A DNA stretch of 64,000 bases from CAIMUS01 sp046347625 (GTDB taxonomy: Bacteria > Pseudomonadota > Gammaproteobacteria > Competibacterales > Competibacteraceae), in the NCBI GenBank assembly GCA_046347625.1, contig JAXMFU010000001.1, forward strand, positions 868,001 to 932,000. The letters are read 5' to 3'. The translations under genes and the position numbers were made by a program. Shown piece by piece: positions 23,610-33,508 of the stretch; the stretch's first letter is position 1, and every line of letters starts with the position of its first letter. The notes below the pieces were generated by a model. It was not told the origin of the DNA. It saw nothing but the letters and a program-made list of their open reading frames with translations, and did no database searches.

Positions 23610-26435
23610 TCAACCGGTATTCCGCAATCCCGCCGCCAGGGCGTTAATGGAACGCAACAGCGGCTTTAACCAGGCTTGCGCTTCGGTTTCGCTTTTGGCC
23701 AGGGTCTGCCGATACCGTTTTAACAGAGTCACCTGAATATGATTGACCGGGTCCAGATAGGGATCGCGCCGTTCCAGCGACAGCGCCAGGCTGGGATTGT
23801 CTTCCAGCAGTTCCTTCATTTCGGTAATTTCCAGAATCTGCGCTACCGTCTGCTGGTATTCCTGCAGAAAGCACTGGTAAATGTTTTCTTCCACCTGGGG
23901 GTCTTGGCACAGCCGGGCATATTCGCGGGCAATGCCGGAATCGGCCTTGCTCAGCGACATTTGCGTATTGCCGAGCAGGGAACGGAAAAACGGCCATTCT
24001 TTATACATCCGCCGTAACATTGCCAGCTTCTTCGGATCATCCTGTCGCCAGGCGGCTAATGCACTGCCGATACAGTACCAGCCGGATAAAGTATGTCTTG
24101 ACTGCCCCCAGGCGAACATCCAGGGAATCGCCCGCACCGAGTAGCGGGAACGGTCGGTCTTGTTGCGATGGCTGGGGCGGGAGCCGATATTGAGCATTCC
24201 GATTTCGTTGAGCGGCGTGGCTTCGTAGAAATAATCGTTAAAGCCGGGCGTGCGGTCGGTCAGTTGCCGGTAGGCGTCTTCGCCCAACCGGGCCAGTTCC
24301 GCCATCACCTCCAGGAAAGGTTCGGGGTCCGGTTCCACCGGCTGAATCAGACCGCGGCTGGCCTTGAGCAGGCCGGTAACCGCCAGGGTGAGTTCGTAGA
24401 CCGCGGTTTCCACGTTACTGTATTTGAAGGACAGCACTTCGCCCTGCTCGGTGATTTTGATCTCGCCCCGCATGGTTCCCGGTGCTTGGGCCATGAGGGC
24501 CTCGTGGGTGGGACCGCCGCCCCGGCCTACGGTGCCGCCACGACCGTGAAACAGCCGATACTTGATCCCCCGTTCGGTAGTGATGGCGGCGACCTTTTTA
24601 TGCGCCTGATAGAGATTCCAGCCGGACGCCAGCACGCCGCCGTCCTTGGAAGAGTCGGAATAGCCCAGCATGATTTCCTGGACGTTGCCCGCAGCGGCGA
24701 GCAGTTCACGGTAGGTGGGCTGATCCAGCAATTGGGTCAGTACGCCTTCCAGCCGGCTTAAATCGTCGATGGTTTCGAACAAGGGTCCGACCCGGAGCGT
24801 GCAATGCCATTGCCCGTCGGGATTACGTCCCGCCAATCCGGCGAAGCTGGCCAGGAACAGCACTTCCATAATATGGCTGGCCTGGTGCGTCATGGAAATA
24901 ATATAGCTGTCGATGGCGCGGGGACTGATCTCCTGCCGTAGAGCGGCGATGACCCGAAACACCTCCAGGGTTTCCTGTGTGGCCGGACTGAACTGCTGAC
25001 AATAGAGCAGGGGAGTGCCCGGATGGGACAGCAGTTCGCCCAGCGTCACCAGCCGTTCCTCCTCGGACAGGGCGTTATAGTCGGGCAGATTGGGCGCATT
25101 GGCGAACAATTCGGCAACCGCCTGGGTATGCCGGCCCGATTCCTGGCGGACATCCAGCGAGGCCAGATAGAAACCGAAAGTTTCGGCCAGGCGGATTAAA
25201 TCCTGTAATTCGGCACCGGCAATATTGCCGTCACCGTGGGCAATCAGCGAATCGCGAATGAGATAGAGATCGTCGTGAAATTCACGTTCCGACGGATAGC
25301 CCCAGAAAGGTCGAGGCTCGGGACGTTCGGCGATACGGGCCTGCACGCAGGCAAGGTTGGCCGACAGGCGTTGCTTCATCAGGTAGAGCTTGCGCCGATA
25401 GGGTTCCTGGGCATAGAGCCGGCCCGGTGCCTCGCGCAGTACCTGTTGGATGAACTCGGGGTCGACCTCCAGGCTGGCGAGCAAATCCGGCGAAGGCGTC
25501 GCCAGCGAACTGGAATAGGTCAGAACCTGGAGCAGAACATCGACCTGGCGGATATACTCCTCCAGAACCTCGTGGCACTGCAGCCGCAGGGCCAGGGCGG
25601 TGGTGGCCGGCGTGACGAAGGGATTGCCGTCACGGTCGCCACCGATCCAGGAACCGAACTGCAAAAAAGTCGGAATTCGGATGGCCGCCTTGCCGCCCTC
25701 CTCGTGATAGACCGCATTCAGGGCACGATCCAGATTGCGGTACAGAATCGGCACCGCCTTGAAAATCGATTCCCGGAAATAATACAGACCGTTTCTGACC
25801 TCGTCGCGCACCTCGGGCTTATTGCTCCTGACTTCGTCGGTCTTCCAGAGAATCTGAATCTGATTGCGTAACTGCTCGATTTCCTCGGCCTGCTGGTATT
25901 TGTTAAGTCGGGCGGTATCCAGTCGATCCACCCCCAGAAAGATCCGGCGCAGTGCCCCCAGCACGACCCGACGCTTGGCCTCGGTGGGATGGGCGGTGAA
26001 TACCGGCTTGAGACACAGGTGATCGAACAGCGTCTGCAACTGGGCGGCATCGATGCCGGCGGCGTGAAAGCCGCGCAGCGTGTCGTCGAAGGAACCCAAC
26101 CACAGCGGCTTGCCTCCACTGACCTGGGAGCGGCGCTCCTGATGCTTATATTGCTCTTCGGCGATATTGGCCAGGCTGAAATAGATATTGAAGGCGCGCA
26201 GTACATGGGTCACGATTTCCGGGTTGAGCGCCTCGATCAGACGTAGAAGTTGCTCGCGCGTATGGGCCGACGCTTCTCCCCGGCGCAGATCGATAAACCC
26301 TTTGCGCAAAGTTTCCACGGCATCCAGGACCTTACCGCCCTCCTGCTCCTGGACGATATCGCCAACCAACTGCCCAAGCAGCCTGACACGGCTGCGTAAC
26401 GGTTTATCATCGACCAGTTTCACTGTGGTATTCAT
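23610..26435 (-). CDS. ppc: Phosphoenolpyruvate carboxylase
   Basis: A 941-residue enzyme that adds bicarbonate to PEP to give oxaloacetate, refilling the TCA cycle. The catalytic-His motif FTAHPTEAKRR lies near residue 153, and the second active-site block GYSDSSKDGG near 588. The Gly-rich loop FHGRGGTVGRGGGPTHEA follows near 625, and the C-terminus ends in the canonical RNTG. Length is slightly above E. coli Ppc (883). It stands alone, with repeats on its 3' side and about 220 bp before the next gene on the 5' side. Confidence 0.97.
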   Translation of the reverse strand: MNTTVKLVDDKPLRSRVRLLGQLVGDIVQEQEGGKVLDAVETLRKGFIDLRRGEASAHTREQLLRLIEALNPEIVTHVLRAFNIYFSLANIAEEQYKHQERRSQVSGGKPLWLGSFDDTLRGFHAAGIDAAQLQTLFDHLCLKPVFTAHPTEAKRRVVLGALRRIFLGVDRLDTARLNKYQQAEEIEQLRNQIQILWKTDEVRSNKPEVRDEVRNGLYYFRESIFKAVPILYRNLDRALNAVYHEEGGKAAIRIPTFLQFGSWIGGDRDGNPFVTPATTALALRLQCHEVLEEYIRQVDVLLQVLTYSSSLATPSPDLLASLEVDPEFIQQVLREAPGRLYAQEPYRRKLYLMKQRLSANLACVQARIAERPEPRPFWGYPSEREFHDDLYLIRDSLIAHGDGNIAGAELQDLIRLAETFGFYLASLDVRQESGRHTQAVAELFANAPNLPDYNALSEEERLVTLGELLSHPGTPLLYCQQFSPATQETLEVFRVIAALRQEISPRAIDSYIISMTHQASHIMEVLFLASFAGLAGRNPDGQWHCTLRVGPLFETIDDLSRLEGVLTQLLDQPTYRELLAAAGNVQEIMLGYSDSSKDGGVLASGWNLYQAHKKVAAITTERGIKYRLFHGRGGTVGRGGGPTHEALMAQAPGTMRGEIKITEQGEVLSFKYSNVETAVYELTLAVTGLLKASRGLIQPVEPDPEPFLEVMAELARLGEDAYRQLTDRTPGFNDYFYEATPLNEIGMLNIGSRPSHRNKTDRSRYSVRAIPWMFAWGQSRHTLSGWYCIGSALAAWRQDDPKKLAMLRRMYKEWPFFRSLLGNTQMSLSKADSGIAREYARLCQDPQVEENIYQCFLQEYQQTVAQILEITEMKELLEDNPSLALSLERRDPYLDPVNHIQVTLLKRYRQTLAKSETEAQAWLKPLLRSINALAAGLRNTG

Positions 26436-26654
26436 CGCGGTTTACACGGGCTCCCAGGGGTTGTGCGATCTGCCCGAAGCGGGCAGCGGTTGTCGTTCGC
26501 GGTTGTCGAAGCGTTTACGGCAATCGCTGCTTGGACAGCGGAAACGGCGGGATAGGTTCAGCGATATAGTAACGACTCATCGGGTGCGATGAGCAATAAA
26601 AAACGTGAAGCCGGTTCCGCCGATTGATCGGAGTTGGTAGGGTAAAATATTCTC

Positions 26655-26924
26655 ATGCCAGAAATCAGCCGTTTCTTTGGAATCATCATAGGCATGTATG
26701 TGGAGTTCAGCATGCCACATCACGCGCCGCACTTTCATGCCTATTACCAAGGCAATGCAGCCATCTATAGTATCGCTCCTGTCGAGTTGATCGCAGGCTC
26801 ACTGCCAAAACGCCAACACCGTTTGGTCGAAGCCTGGGCCGAGTTGCGCCAGGCGGAACTGTTGGCAGACTGGCAGCGCCTGCAAGAAGGCCGTAAACCT
26901 CAAGCTATCGAGCCGCTCAAGTAG
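26655..26924 (+). CDS. DUF4160 protein (possible toxin-antitoxin partner of the DUF2442 protein)
   Basis: An 89-residue protein with the DUF4160 pattern: PEISRFFGIIIGMYVEFSMP, then HHAPHFHAYYQGNAAIYSI and a C-terminal LVEAWAELRQAELLADWQ helix. DUF4160 and DUF2442 genes are routinely adjacent and are suspected, though not proven for this pair, to be toxin-antitoxin partners. The gene ends 12 bp before the DUF2442 gene. Confidence 0.85.
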   Translation: MPEISRFFGIIIGMYVEFSMPHHAPHFHAYYQGNAAIYSIAPVELIAGSLPKRQHRLVEAWAELRQAELLADWQRLQEGRKPQAIEPLK

Positions 26925-26936
26925 AGAGGATAAAGC

Positions 26937-27251
26937 ATGAATCATCCGATCTATCGGATCCGTTCCTTCGAGAAAGTTGCGCCTTATACTTTGCGCATTG
27001 AGTTCGATGACGCGACTGAACGTACCATCGATTTCCGCCCGATCCTGGCAGGTGAGTTATACCGACCGTTACGCGACCCGGCGTTGTTCGATCAGGTGCA
27101 AATCGATCCCGAAGTACGGACACTGGTCTGGCCCAACGGTGCCGATTTCGATCCCGCCACGCTGCACGATTGGCCTCGACATCGTGAAGCGTTTATTGCC
27201 CATGCAGCCCGGTGGGAGTCTATTGCAGAGCAGGAGCGCGAGCAGGCGTAG
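26937..27251 (+). CDS. DUF2442 protein
   Basis: A 104-residue protein, DUF2442 type: PYTLRIEFDDATERTIDF, LAGELYRPLRDPALFDQVQI and VWPNGADFDPATLHDWP are the family's three conserved blocks. It follows a DUF4160 gene in the same direction with an AGAGGA ribosome site. The likely role is antitoxin or DNA-binding partner, from context only. Confidence 0.87.
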   Translation: MNHPIYRIRSFEKVAPYTLRIEFDDATERTIDFRPILAGELYRPLRDPALFDQVQIDPEVRTLVWPNGADFDPATLHDWPRHREAFIAHAARWESIAEQEREQA

Positions 27252-27392
27252 GCTCGCGCGTATCGACAAGCCGCCATGCCAGCCATTAAAGTAAGCACTT
27301 GCTGTAAGGGATGATTCTCCCAGCGCCGCCGGTTCGAGCGGAGGTTTTTTGCATCGAGTCATCAACAAACAATTCCGCAAGGAACAAACCTC

Positions 27393-29027
27393 ATGCCAAC
27401 ACCTATCGATCTGCCCGTCTGGCAGAAACTGAAGACTCATCAGGTCGACGTTGCCAACCTGCATCTGCGCGACCTGTTTACCGCCGACCCGGAACGGTTC
27501 AACCGGTTCTCAAGGCACTTCGGCGATATCCTGATCGACTTTTCCAAGCACCGTATTACCCCGGAGACCTTCGACCTGCTGATCGAACTGGCCCGGCAGG
27601 CCGAGGTGCCGGCCTGGACTCAGCGCACCTTCAGCGGTGAAATTATCAACCATACCGAGAAACGGGCCGTACTGCATGTCGCCCTGCGCAATCGCAGCAA
27701 TACCCCGATTCTGGTGGACGGCAAGGATGTAATGCCCGGCGTCAACGCCGTGTTGGACAAAATCCGACAGTTCTCCGAACAGGTCCGCAGCGGCGCCTGG
27801 CGGGGCTATACCAGGGAGCGGATTTTCGATGTCGTCAATATCGGCATCGGCGGTTCCGATCTGGGACCCAAGATGGTATGCGAGGCGCTCGCCCCCTATG
27901 GCGATCCCAATCTGCGGATGCATTTCGTCTCCAATGTGGACGGTTCCCATATTGTCGACGTGCTGGCGAAATGCCAGCCCGAGACCACGCTGTTTATCAT
28001 CGCCTCCAAGACCTTTACGACCCAGGAGACGATGACCAACGCCCATACCGCCCGTAACTGGCTGCTGGGCGCCTTACAGTACGAATCGGCCGTTGCCCGC
28101 CATTTCGTGGCGGTGTCCACCAACGCGCCCAAGGTCAAAGCCTTCGGCATCGACACCGCCAATATGTTCGAGTTCTGGGACTGGGTCGGGGGCCGTTATT
28201 CGCTCTGGTCCGCCATCGGCCTGCCGATCGCCCTGTACGTCGGCATGGATCATTTCATCGCCCTGCTGGAGGGCGCCCATGCCATGGACCGGCATTCCCA
28301 GGAAGCCCCGCTGAATGACAATCTGCCGGTCATCCTGGCCATGCTGGGCATCTGGTACGACAACTTCTTCGATGCCGACAGCCAGGTGATGCTGATCTAC
28401 GATGAATACCTGCGGTCGCTGGCGAATTATCTCCAGCAGCTGGACATGGAAAGCAACGGCAAATCGGTGGATCGGCAGGGCGGTCTGGTGAATTACGACA
28501 CCGGTCCGATTATCTGGGGCGGCCTGGGCAATAACGGTCAGCATGCGTTTTACCAGTTATTGCATCAGGGTACTCGGCTGATTCCCGCCGACTTTCTGGC
28601 ACCGGTGCACAGTCAGAGTCCGATCGGCGAGCATCAGCCGATTCTGTTATCGAACTGCCTGGCCCAGGCGGAAGCCTTGATGATGGGCAAGACCGAGGCG
28701 CAGGCCCGCGCCGAATTACAGGCACAGGGTCTGAGCGGTGACGCTTTGGAGAAGTTGCTGCCCTATAAGGTTTTTGCGGGCAACCGGCCCAGCACCACCA
28801 TTCTGTATAAACGGCTGACCCCCGCCACCTTGGGCAGCCTGATCGCCCTGTACGAACACAAGGTCTTCGTCCAGGGGGTGGTCTGGAATATCAATTCCTT
28901 CGACCAATGGGGGGTGGAACTGGGCAAGCAACTGGCCAACGTGCTGCTGCCGGAAATCCGGGGCGACAAGCCGATCGGGGTGCATGATGCCTCGACGGTG
29001 GGGCTGTTGCAGTATTGTCGGGGTTGA
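27393..29027 (+). CDS. pgi: Glucose-6-phosphate isomerase
   Basis: A 544-residue enzyme interconverting glucose 6-phosphate and fructose 6-phosphate. Signature motifs are GIGGSDLGPKM near 150, SKTFTTQETMTNA near 207, GGRYSLWSAIGLPIA near 268, and the C-terminal SFDQWGVELGKQLA near 500. The catalytic Glu sits in the NGQHAFYQLLHQG region typical of the family. The ATG follows AAGGAAC. It stands alone, bounded downstream by a family B repeat. Confidence 0.97.
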   Translation: MPTPIDLPVWQKLKTHQVDVANLHLRDLFTADPERFNRFSRHFGDILIDFSKHRITPETFDLLIELARQAEVPAWTQRTFSGEIINHTEKRAVLHVALRNRSNTPILVDGKDVMPGVNAVLDKIRQFSEQVRSGAWRGYTRERIFDVVNIGIGGSDLGPKMVCEALAPYGDPNLRMHFVSNVDGSHIVDVLAKCQPETTLFIIASKTFTTQETMTNAHTARNWLLGALQYESAVARHFVAVSTNAPKVKAFGIDTANMFEFWDWVGGRYSLWSAIGLPIALYVGMDHFIALLEGAHAMDRHSQEAPLNDNLPVILAMLGIWYDNFFDADSQVMLIYDEYLRSLANYLQQLDMESNGKSVDRQGGLVNYDTGPIIWGGLGNNGQHAFYQLLHQGTRLIPADFLAPVHSQSPIGEHQPILLSNCLAQAEALMMGKTEAQARAELQAQGLSGDALEKLLPYKVFAGNRPSTTILYKRLTPATLGSLIALYEHKVFVQGVVWNINSFDQWGVELGKQLANVLLPEIRGDKPIGVHDASTVGLLQYCRG

Positions 29028-29033
29028 TCGATC

Positions 29034-29107
29034 GTAGGTCGGGTTAGACGCGCCTGCCACCAGGTCGGCTACCAGCAGGAACGTTACGGGCGCGTCGTAA
29101 CCCGACG
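29034..29107. repeat. Dispersed repeat, family B, copy after pgi
   Basis: GTAGGTCGGGTTAGACGCGC faces GGGCGCGTCGTAACCCGACG. It begins 7 bp after the pgi stop and probably serves as its terminator. Confidence 0.85.
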
Positions 29108-29191
29108 TATGGGTTAAGTCAGACTTGGAGGGTCTTGCCCTCTGAGCAACTTGCCCCCATAATAAAGGCATCTTGCCAAGGAGACTTTACC

Positions 29192-29647
29192 ATGGTTGCT
29201 ACCGTCCAATGCTCGAACGATACCGGCCAGACGAATCTCTATGACCGCATGCAGACGGCGCTGGAGGTCGAAGCCATCGAATCGGAAAAAGATCTGTTGC
29301 GGCTGGTGGAAGACCGGTTGTCCATTCAGGTGATCGGTGCCCTGGTCAAGCACGGTCTGACCGATAACGAAATCTATACGCTCATTATTCCCCGGCGCAC
29401 GCTGGCACATCGCAAGCTCAGGCGCGAACCGCTGAGTCAGGAAGAATCCGAACGTGCCGTTCGCGTGGCTCGAATCACCGCCCTGGCGGAGACGGTGTTC
29501 GGTAATCCGGTCCAGGCATTGCACTGGCTGCGCAAGCCTAAGCAGCGCTTCGAGGGACGCACACCTCTCGAACTGCTGGCTACCGAGACCGGCGCCCGAC
29601 TGGTGGAAGAAATGCTCTATCAGATCGATGAAGGTCTGTTTGCCTGA
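29192..29647 (+). CDS. Xre/MbcA/ParS-type antitoxin of RES toxin
   Basis: A 151-residue antitoxin. The first half has a helical DNA-binding segment (SEKDLLRLVEDRLSIQVIGA, GLTDNEIYTLIIPRRTLAHR). The C-terminal toxin-binding domain has AETVFGNPVQALHWLRKPKQ and FEGRTPLELLATETGARLVEE, the hallmark of MbcA/ParS/Xre proteins. AAGGAG precedes the ATG at 29192; the longer frame upstream reads through the promoter. The stop overlaps the toxin start (TGATG). Confidence 0.92.
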   Translation: MVATVQCSNDTGQTNLYDRMQTALEVEAIESEKDLLRLVEDRLSIQVIGALVKHGLTDNEIYTLIIPRRTLAHRKLRREPLSQEESERAVRVARITALAETVFGNPVQALHWLRKPKQRFEGRTPLELLATETGARLVEEMLYQIDEGLFA

Positions 29648-30093
29648 TGCAGGTCTGGCGCATCAGCAACCACGCCACCCTGGATGGTGGCGGCGGTTTG
29701 CGAGCGTCGGCCCGCTGGCACAGCAAAGGCAGGCTCATCATCTATTGCGCGCCCAATCCGGCGACGGCTTTGCTGGAACTGCTGGTCCACTGCGAGCTCG
29801 AGGCCGGCGATCTCCCTATCCAGTATCAACTGCTCAAAATCGACATTCCCGACGATATTCCTTACGAGACCGTTGCGTTCGATAATCTACCCGCCGACTG
29901 GCGGCACAACAGCAGTGTGACCCGGCAGATTGGAGATGCCTGGCTGGCCTCGGGTCGTACCGTGCTGCTCGTCGTGCCGAGCGCCATTGTCCCGGAGACC
30001 GATAATATTCTGATCGATCCAGCCCATCCTGACTGTCGCCGGATTCGCATTATCGGCAGTCTACCCGGTAAACTCGATGAACGATTGATCTGA
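29647..30093 (+). CDS. RES-domain toxin
   Basis: A 148-residue RES-domain protein, a family that degrades NAD+ by an ADP-ribosyltransferase-like fold. The conserved R of VWRIS, the GGLRASARWHSKG loop, Y31 region (IIYCAPNPATALLE) and the RTVLLVVPSAIVPETDNIL-like block are visible; D/P-rich ILIDPAHPDCRRI closes the domain. The R, E and S residues named for the family (Arg-Glu-Ser) fit. It is coupled to the antitoxin upstream and looks intact. Confidence 0.92.
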   Translation: MQVWRISNHATLDGGGGLRASARWHSKGRLIIYCAPNPATALLELLVHCELEAGDLPIQYQLLKIDIPDDIPYETVAFDNLPADWRHNSSVTRQIGDAWLASGRTVLLVVPSAIVPETDNILIDPAHPDCRRIRIIGSLPGKLDERLI

Positions 30094-30133
30094 ACAGGGT
30101 AACCCACTTAAACTCAACCTTAAGTCATGATCT

Positions 30134-30544
30134 ATGTTTGATGACGCGGTAGAGTCACCGGATGGCGTGTTTTCCCAAGCGGTGGCATTATTGCAGCAAC
30201 GCTTCGATCCGGTCGCCATTTTGCTGTATGGCTCTTACGCTCGGGGGCAGGCCCATGCTGGCAGCGATATTGACCTGGCCATTTTCCAGCCCCGCCGCAA
30301 GCCGGATATCTTCGAGTTGAACCTTGCCAGGATCGATTTGGAAGATCTCTGCAGGCGCTCAATCGATCTGGTGATTTTAGACGAAGTCTCTCCGATTCTC
30401 GCTATGCAAATCTTGCGCAATCACCGATTGTTAGCTTTACAGAATAGAAAACTATTGGACGCCTTTGTGGTAAAGACCCTAACCGATTATGCCGATTTAA
30501 AAATCGTGCGGCGTCCTATCGAAGAGGCCCTGCTTAATCCATGA
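30134..30544 (+). CDS. mntA: MntA-type nucleotidyltransferase antitoxin
   Basis: A 136-residue minimal nucleotidyltransferase. The motif GSYARGQAHAGSDIDLAIF (about 35-53) holds the GSx10DxD active site, followed by a third acid in SIDLVILDE. MntA proteins AMPylate the HepT toxin on a Tyr and so silence it. The stop overlaps the hepT start by 4 bp. The antitoxin-first order is typical. Confidence 0.9.
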   Translation: MFDDAVESPDGVFSQAVALLQQRFDPVAILLYGSYARGQAHAGSDIDLAIFQPRRKPDIFELNLARIDLEDLCRRSIDLVILDEVSPILAMQILRNHRLLALQNRKLLDAFVVKTLTDYADLKIVRRPIEEALLNP

Positions 30545-30957
30545 TCGACGATATCGTTCTAGCTAAACTCGCTGTCATCCGCCGCTGTCTGCAACGCATC
30601 CAACGCAAAACCGGCGGTGATCCCGAGACTGTCGACGATATCGATATTCAGGATATTGTCGTGCTGAATTTGCAACGTGCCATTCAAGCGACTATCGATC
30701 TGGCTGCCCATTTGATAACGATCCATCAATGGGGATTGCCGGCCAGTCTCAAGGAAAATTTCACTTTGCTTGCCGGGCAGGGGGTGATCGATCGGGAATT
30801 GAGTCGCCATCTGGAAGCGATGGTAGGATTTAGGAATATCGCCGTACATGAATATCAAGCACTCGATATTGCTGTGCTGAAGCGTGTTTTACGGGAAAGA
30901 CTGGGAGACTTTGCCGCCTTTGCAAGCGCAGTGAAACATTTTCTAAACCAGCCTTAG
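30541..30957 (+). CDS. hepT: HepT-type HEPN ribonuclease toxin (DUF86)
   Basis: A 138-residue all-helical HEPN protein. The RNase motif R-x4-H-x-Y is present as RNIAVHEY near residue 99, with Y being the expected AMPylation site. LQRAIQATIDLAAHLI is the usual second helix. It should cleave RNA, perhaps tRNA, when free of MntA. The start overlaps mntA. Confidence 0.92.
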   Translation: MIDDIVLAKLAVIRRCLQRIQRKTGGDPETVDDIDIQDIVVLNLQRAIQATIDLAAHLITIHQWGLPASLKENFTLLAGQGVIDRELSRHLEAMVGFRNIAVHEYQALDIAVLKRVLRERLGDFAAFASAVKHFLNQP

Positions 30958-31029
30958 TCGTTAGGCGAATCCCATTCTGTACAACGGCATGCTTAACCAG
31001 TAACGTCGTGGAATTGAAGAGGAAGGGTA

Positions 31030-32264
31030 ATGGACATCGAAGGTAAAAATGTACTGGTATTAGGCGGTTGTGGTCTGGTCGGCATTGCCGTCTGCCGCGA
31101 GTTGCTGCTGCAACAACCCGCCGTGTTGTCGGTCGCGTCGCGACGCAAGGAGAAGGCGGAGCGGGCTGTTCGGCAACTGCAAACGGAATTTCCCCAGGCG
31201 CCGACACGAATTCTGCCGGTGTGGGGCGATGTGTTTCTACGGGCCGAATGGCAGGCCGACGATGTCCCTACGCGGACCGACATCCTGGCGGACCCGGCAA
31301 AGCGCCGTTGCCTGATCGCCGATATCCTGGATCCACTCAATGATAATATTATCGCCTCATCTTTGCTGACCCACCTCATTCAAGGTACAACCACCGGGCT
31401 GAATGGAACACCGGCGCACGTCGTGGTCGATTGCATGAATACAGCCACCCGCGTGGCTTATCAGGATATTTACACCCTGTTCCACAAGGAAATTTTGGAA
31501 CACCGACCGGCCGGGTGCTGGAGGGGGTGTACATCCATCTTGGCGAGAATGGACGTTACTCGGCGGATGAGTTCGCGGCGATTTCAGCGATTGGGCAGAT
31601 GCAGTTGTTAACTGCTGAGGAAGTCGCCAAGAATGTAGTTACCGAACTGCGCGGCGGCAATACCGGCCATGACGTGATCGGAGCCTTGGACGGCGCCACG
31701 CTGGGACCCTCCTTCCGCGGTGGTTATTTGCGTCAGGCGGCTCTGAACCGTTTGCGCCGGTTGGAAGCCGAACATGGCCAAGCTGTGGCGTTCGAGATCC
31801 TGGGTCCGCCGCGTCTTTCCAAACTGCTGTTCGAGGCTTATCTGCTGAAACAGGTATACGCTACGATGATGGCGGTTATACAGGCCGAACCGGCCACCAT
31901 GGCCGTTGCTCTGGAACAGGCTATCACTGCCGATGCCGCCTTGCGCCAGCGGATCATTTCCGTCGGCCTACCGATTTTGCTGGCCGACGGCCAACGACTA
32001 TTACGGGGACCGGTTATCAAAGCCGTCGATGCCTATCAGGGTTGGGTCGATCTGACAGCCGCCAATATGGCTAAATGGCAGGAACGCCTCGCGGCCATCC
32101 GCGCGATGGTGCGCACCGAACTGAGCGGAGAAACCTCATCGCGTTATGATCGCAGCTACCGCGCCAGCCGTGAATGGTTACCGGACGACGATTCCTTCGA
32201 GGTCGGCGAGATCGTGGCGTGGGTGTTAAGCTATGAAGAACAGGGGAGGCGGGGGAAAGATTGA
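31030..32264 (+). pseudogene. Broken NAD(P)-binding dehydrogenase (saccharopine/epimerase-like), frameshifted and probably deleted
   Basis: Frame 1 (31030 to about 31495) encodes a Rossmann start, NVLVLGGCGLVGIAVCRELL, then SRRKEKAERAV and PAHVVVDCMNTATRVAYQDI. The sense then shifts to a different frame at about 31490-31505, continuing as RVLEGVYIHLGENGRYSADE to ILGPPRLSKLLFEAYLLKQV and ending at 32264. The joined length is about 410 residues. From memory the family is nearer 550-580, so an internal deletion as well as a frameshift is likely. Whether a sequencing error explains the shift cannot be judged here. Confidence 0.7.
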
Positions 32265-32328
32265 ATAAATCCGACGCACTCGATCCGATTTACGTGGATT
32301 TTTAAGGTAACAGACCTTGGTAACCTTC

Positions 32329-33444
32329 ATGCAATGTGATTTTGTAGAACTGGCGGTACCCGGTGTGCGGGCGCTGCAACCCTATCAGCCCGGCAAACCG
32401 GATAGTGAAGTCCGGCGGGAGTATGGCCTCACCGAAGTCATCAAGCTGGCCTCCAACGAAAACCCGCTTGGCCCCAGCCCGAAAGCGCTGGCGGTGCTAC
32501 GCGATTGTTTCAGCGAACTCGCCCGCTATCCGGACGGCAACGGCTTCGAACTCAAGGCGGCACTGGCGGCGCATTTGCAGGTCTCTCCAGACGGTATCAC
32601 CTTGGGCAATGGTTCCAACGATGTGTTGGAAATCGTCGCCCGGACCTTTCTCACGCCTGACCATGCCAGCGTGTTTGCACGGCATGCCTTTGCCGTTTAT
32701 CCATTGGTCACTCAGGCCATCGGCGCCGAATTGCGAGTCGCTGCGGCCAACCCGCCCGAACACGCGATGCCTTACGGTCATAATCTGGAAACCATGGCCG
32801 CCCAGATCAACGAGCAGACCCGCGTGGTGTTTATTGCCAATCCCAACAATCCGACCGGTACCTGGCTGTCCAGCACAGAACTGGAAGGATTTCTGACGGG
32901 CCTGCCTGGGAACGTAGTGGTGGTCGTGGATGAAGCCTATGCCGAGTACGTCGAAGCGGCGGATTATCCCGACACTATCTCCTGGGTGGAACGATTCCCG
33001 AATCTGATCGTCGCCCGCACCTTTTCCAAAGCCTACGGTCTGGCCGGTTTACGGGTGGGTTATGCCGTATCCCATCCCCAAGTCGCGAATCTAATGAACC
33101 GAGTGCGGCAGCCATTCAACGTCAATTTTCCCGCCCAAATGGCGGCCATCGCCGCTTTGGGTGATCACGAACACTTGCAGCGCAGCCGGCAAGTAAATCG
33201 CGAAGGTATGGCGCTGCTGCGGAGGGCGCTGAGTGAAATGGGACTGAGTTATCTACCGTCGGTCGGCAATTTCCTCTGTGTCGATATGGGCCGACCCGGG
33301 CTGGAAATATTCGAGGCATTACTGCGTCGGGGCGTGACCGTAAGACCGGTCGCCAATTACGGACTGCCGAATTTCCTGCGAATCACGATCGGCACCGAGC
33401 GGGAGAATCGGAAATTGATCGAGACCCTACGAGAAATATTGTAG
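32329..33444 (+). CDS. hisC: Histidinol-phosphate aminotransferase
   Basis: A 371-residue PLP enzyme of histidine synthesis (imidazole-acetol phosphate to histidinol phosphate); HisC2-type proteins may also serve Phe/Tyr transamination. Blocks visible: KLASNENPLGPSPKA near 40, NPNNPTGTWL near 170, VVDEAYAEYV near 205, and the PLP-lysine region ARTFSKAYGLAGLRVGY near 230. The ATG at 32329 was chosen over a TTG four codons upstream. It is a lone his gene; no other his genes flank it. Confidence 0.93.
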   Translation: MQCDFVELAVPGVRALQPYQPGKPDSEVRREYGLTEVIKLASNENPLGPSPKALAVLRDCFSELARYPDGNGFELKAALAAHLQVSPDGITLGNGSNDVLEIVARTFLTPDHASVFARHAFAVYPLVTQAIGAELRVAAANPPEHAMPYGHNLETMAAQINEQTRVVFIANPNNPTGTWLSSTELEGFLTGLPGNVVVVVDEAYAEYVEAADYPDTISWVERFPNLIVARTFSKAYGLAGLRVGYAVSHPQVANLMNRVRQPFNVNFPAQMAAIAALGDHEHLQRSRQVNREGMALLRRALSEMGLSYLPSVGNFLCVDMGRPGLEIFEALLRRGVTVRPVANYGLPNFLRITIGTERENRKLIETLREIL

Positions 33445-33451
33445 TGGCGTA

Positions 33452-33493
33452 GCCTGGATGAAGCGGAGTTGGCGAAGCGGAATCCAGGTTCAT
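33452..33493. repeat. Family G repeat, left arm (inverted pair around the next gene)
   Basis: GCCTGGATGAAGCGGAGTTG then GCGAAGCGGAATCCAGGTTCAT. Its reverse complement occurs at 33883-33921, after the 113-residue hypothetical gene. Confidence 0.8.
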
Positions 33494-33508
33494 TTTTGAG
33501 GATCTGAT

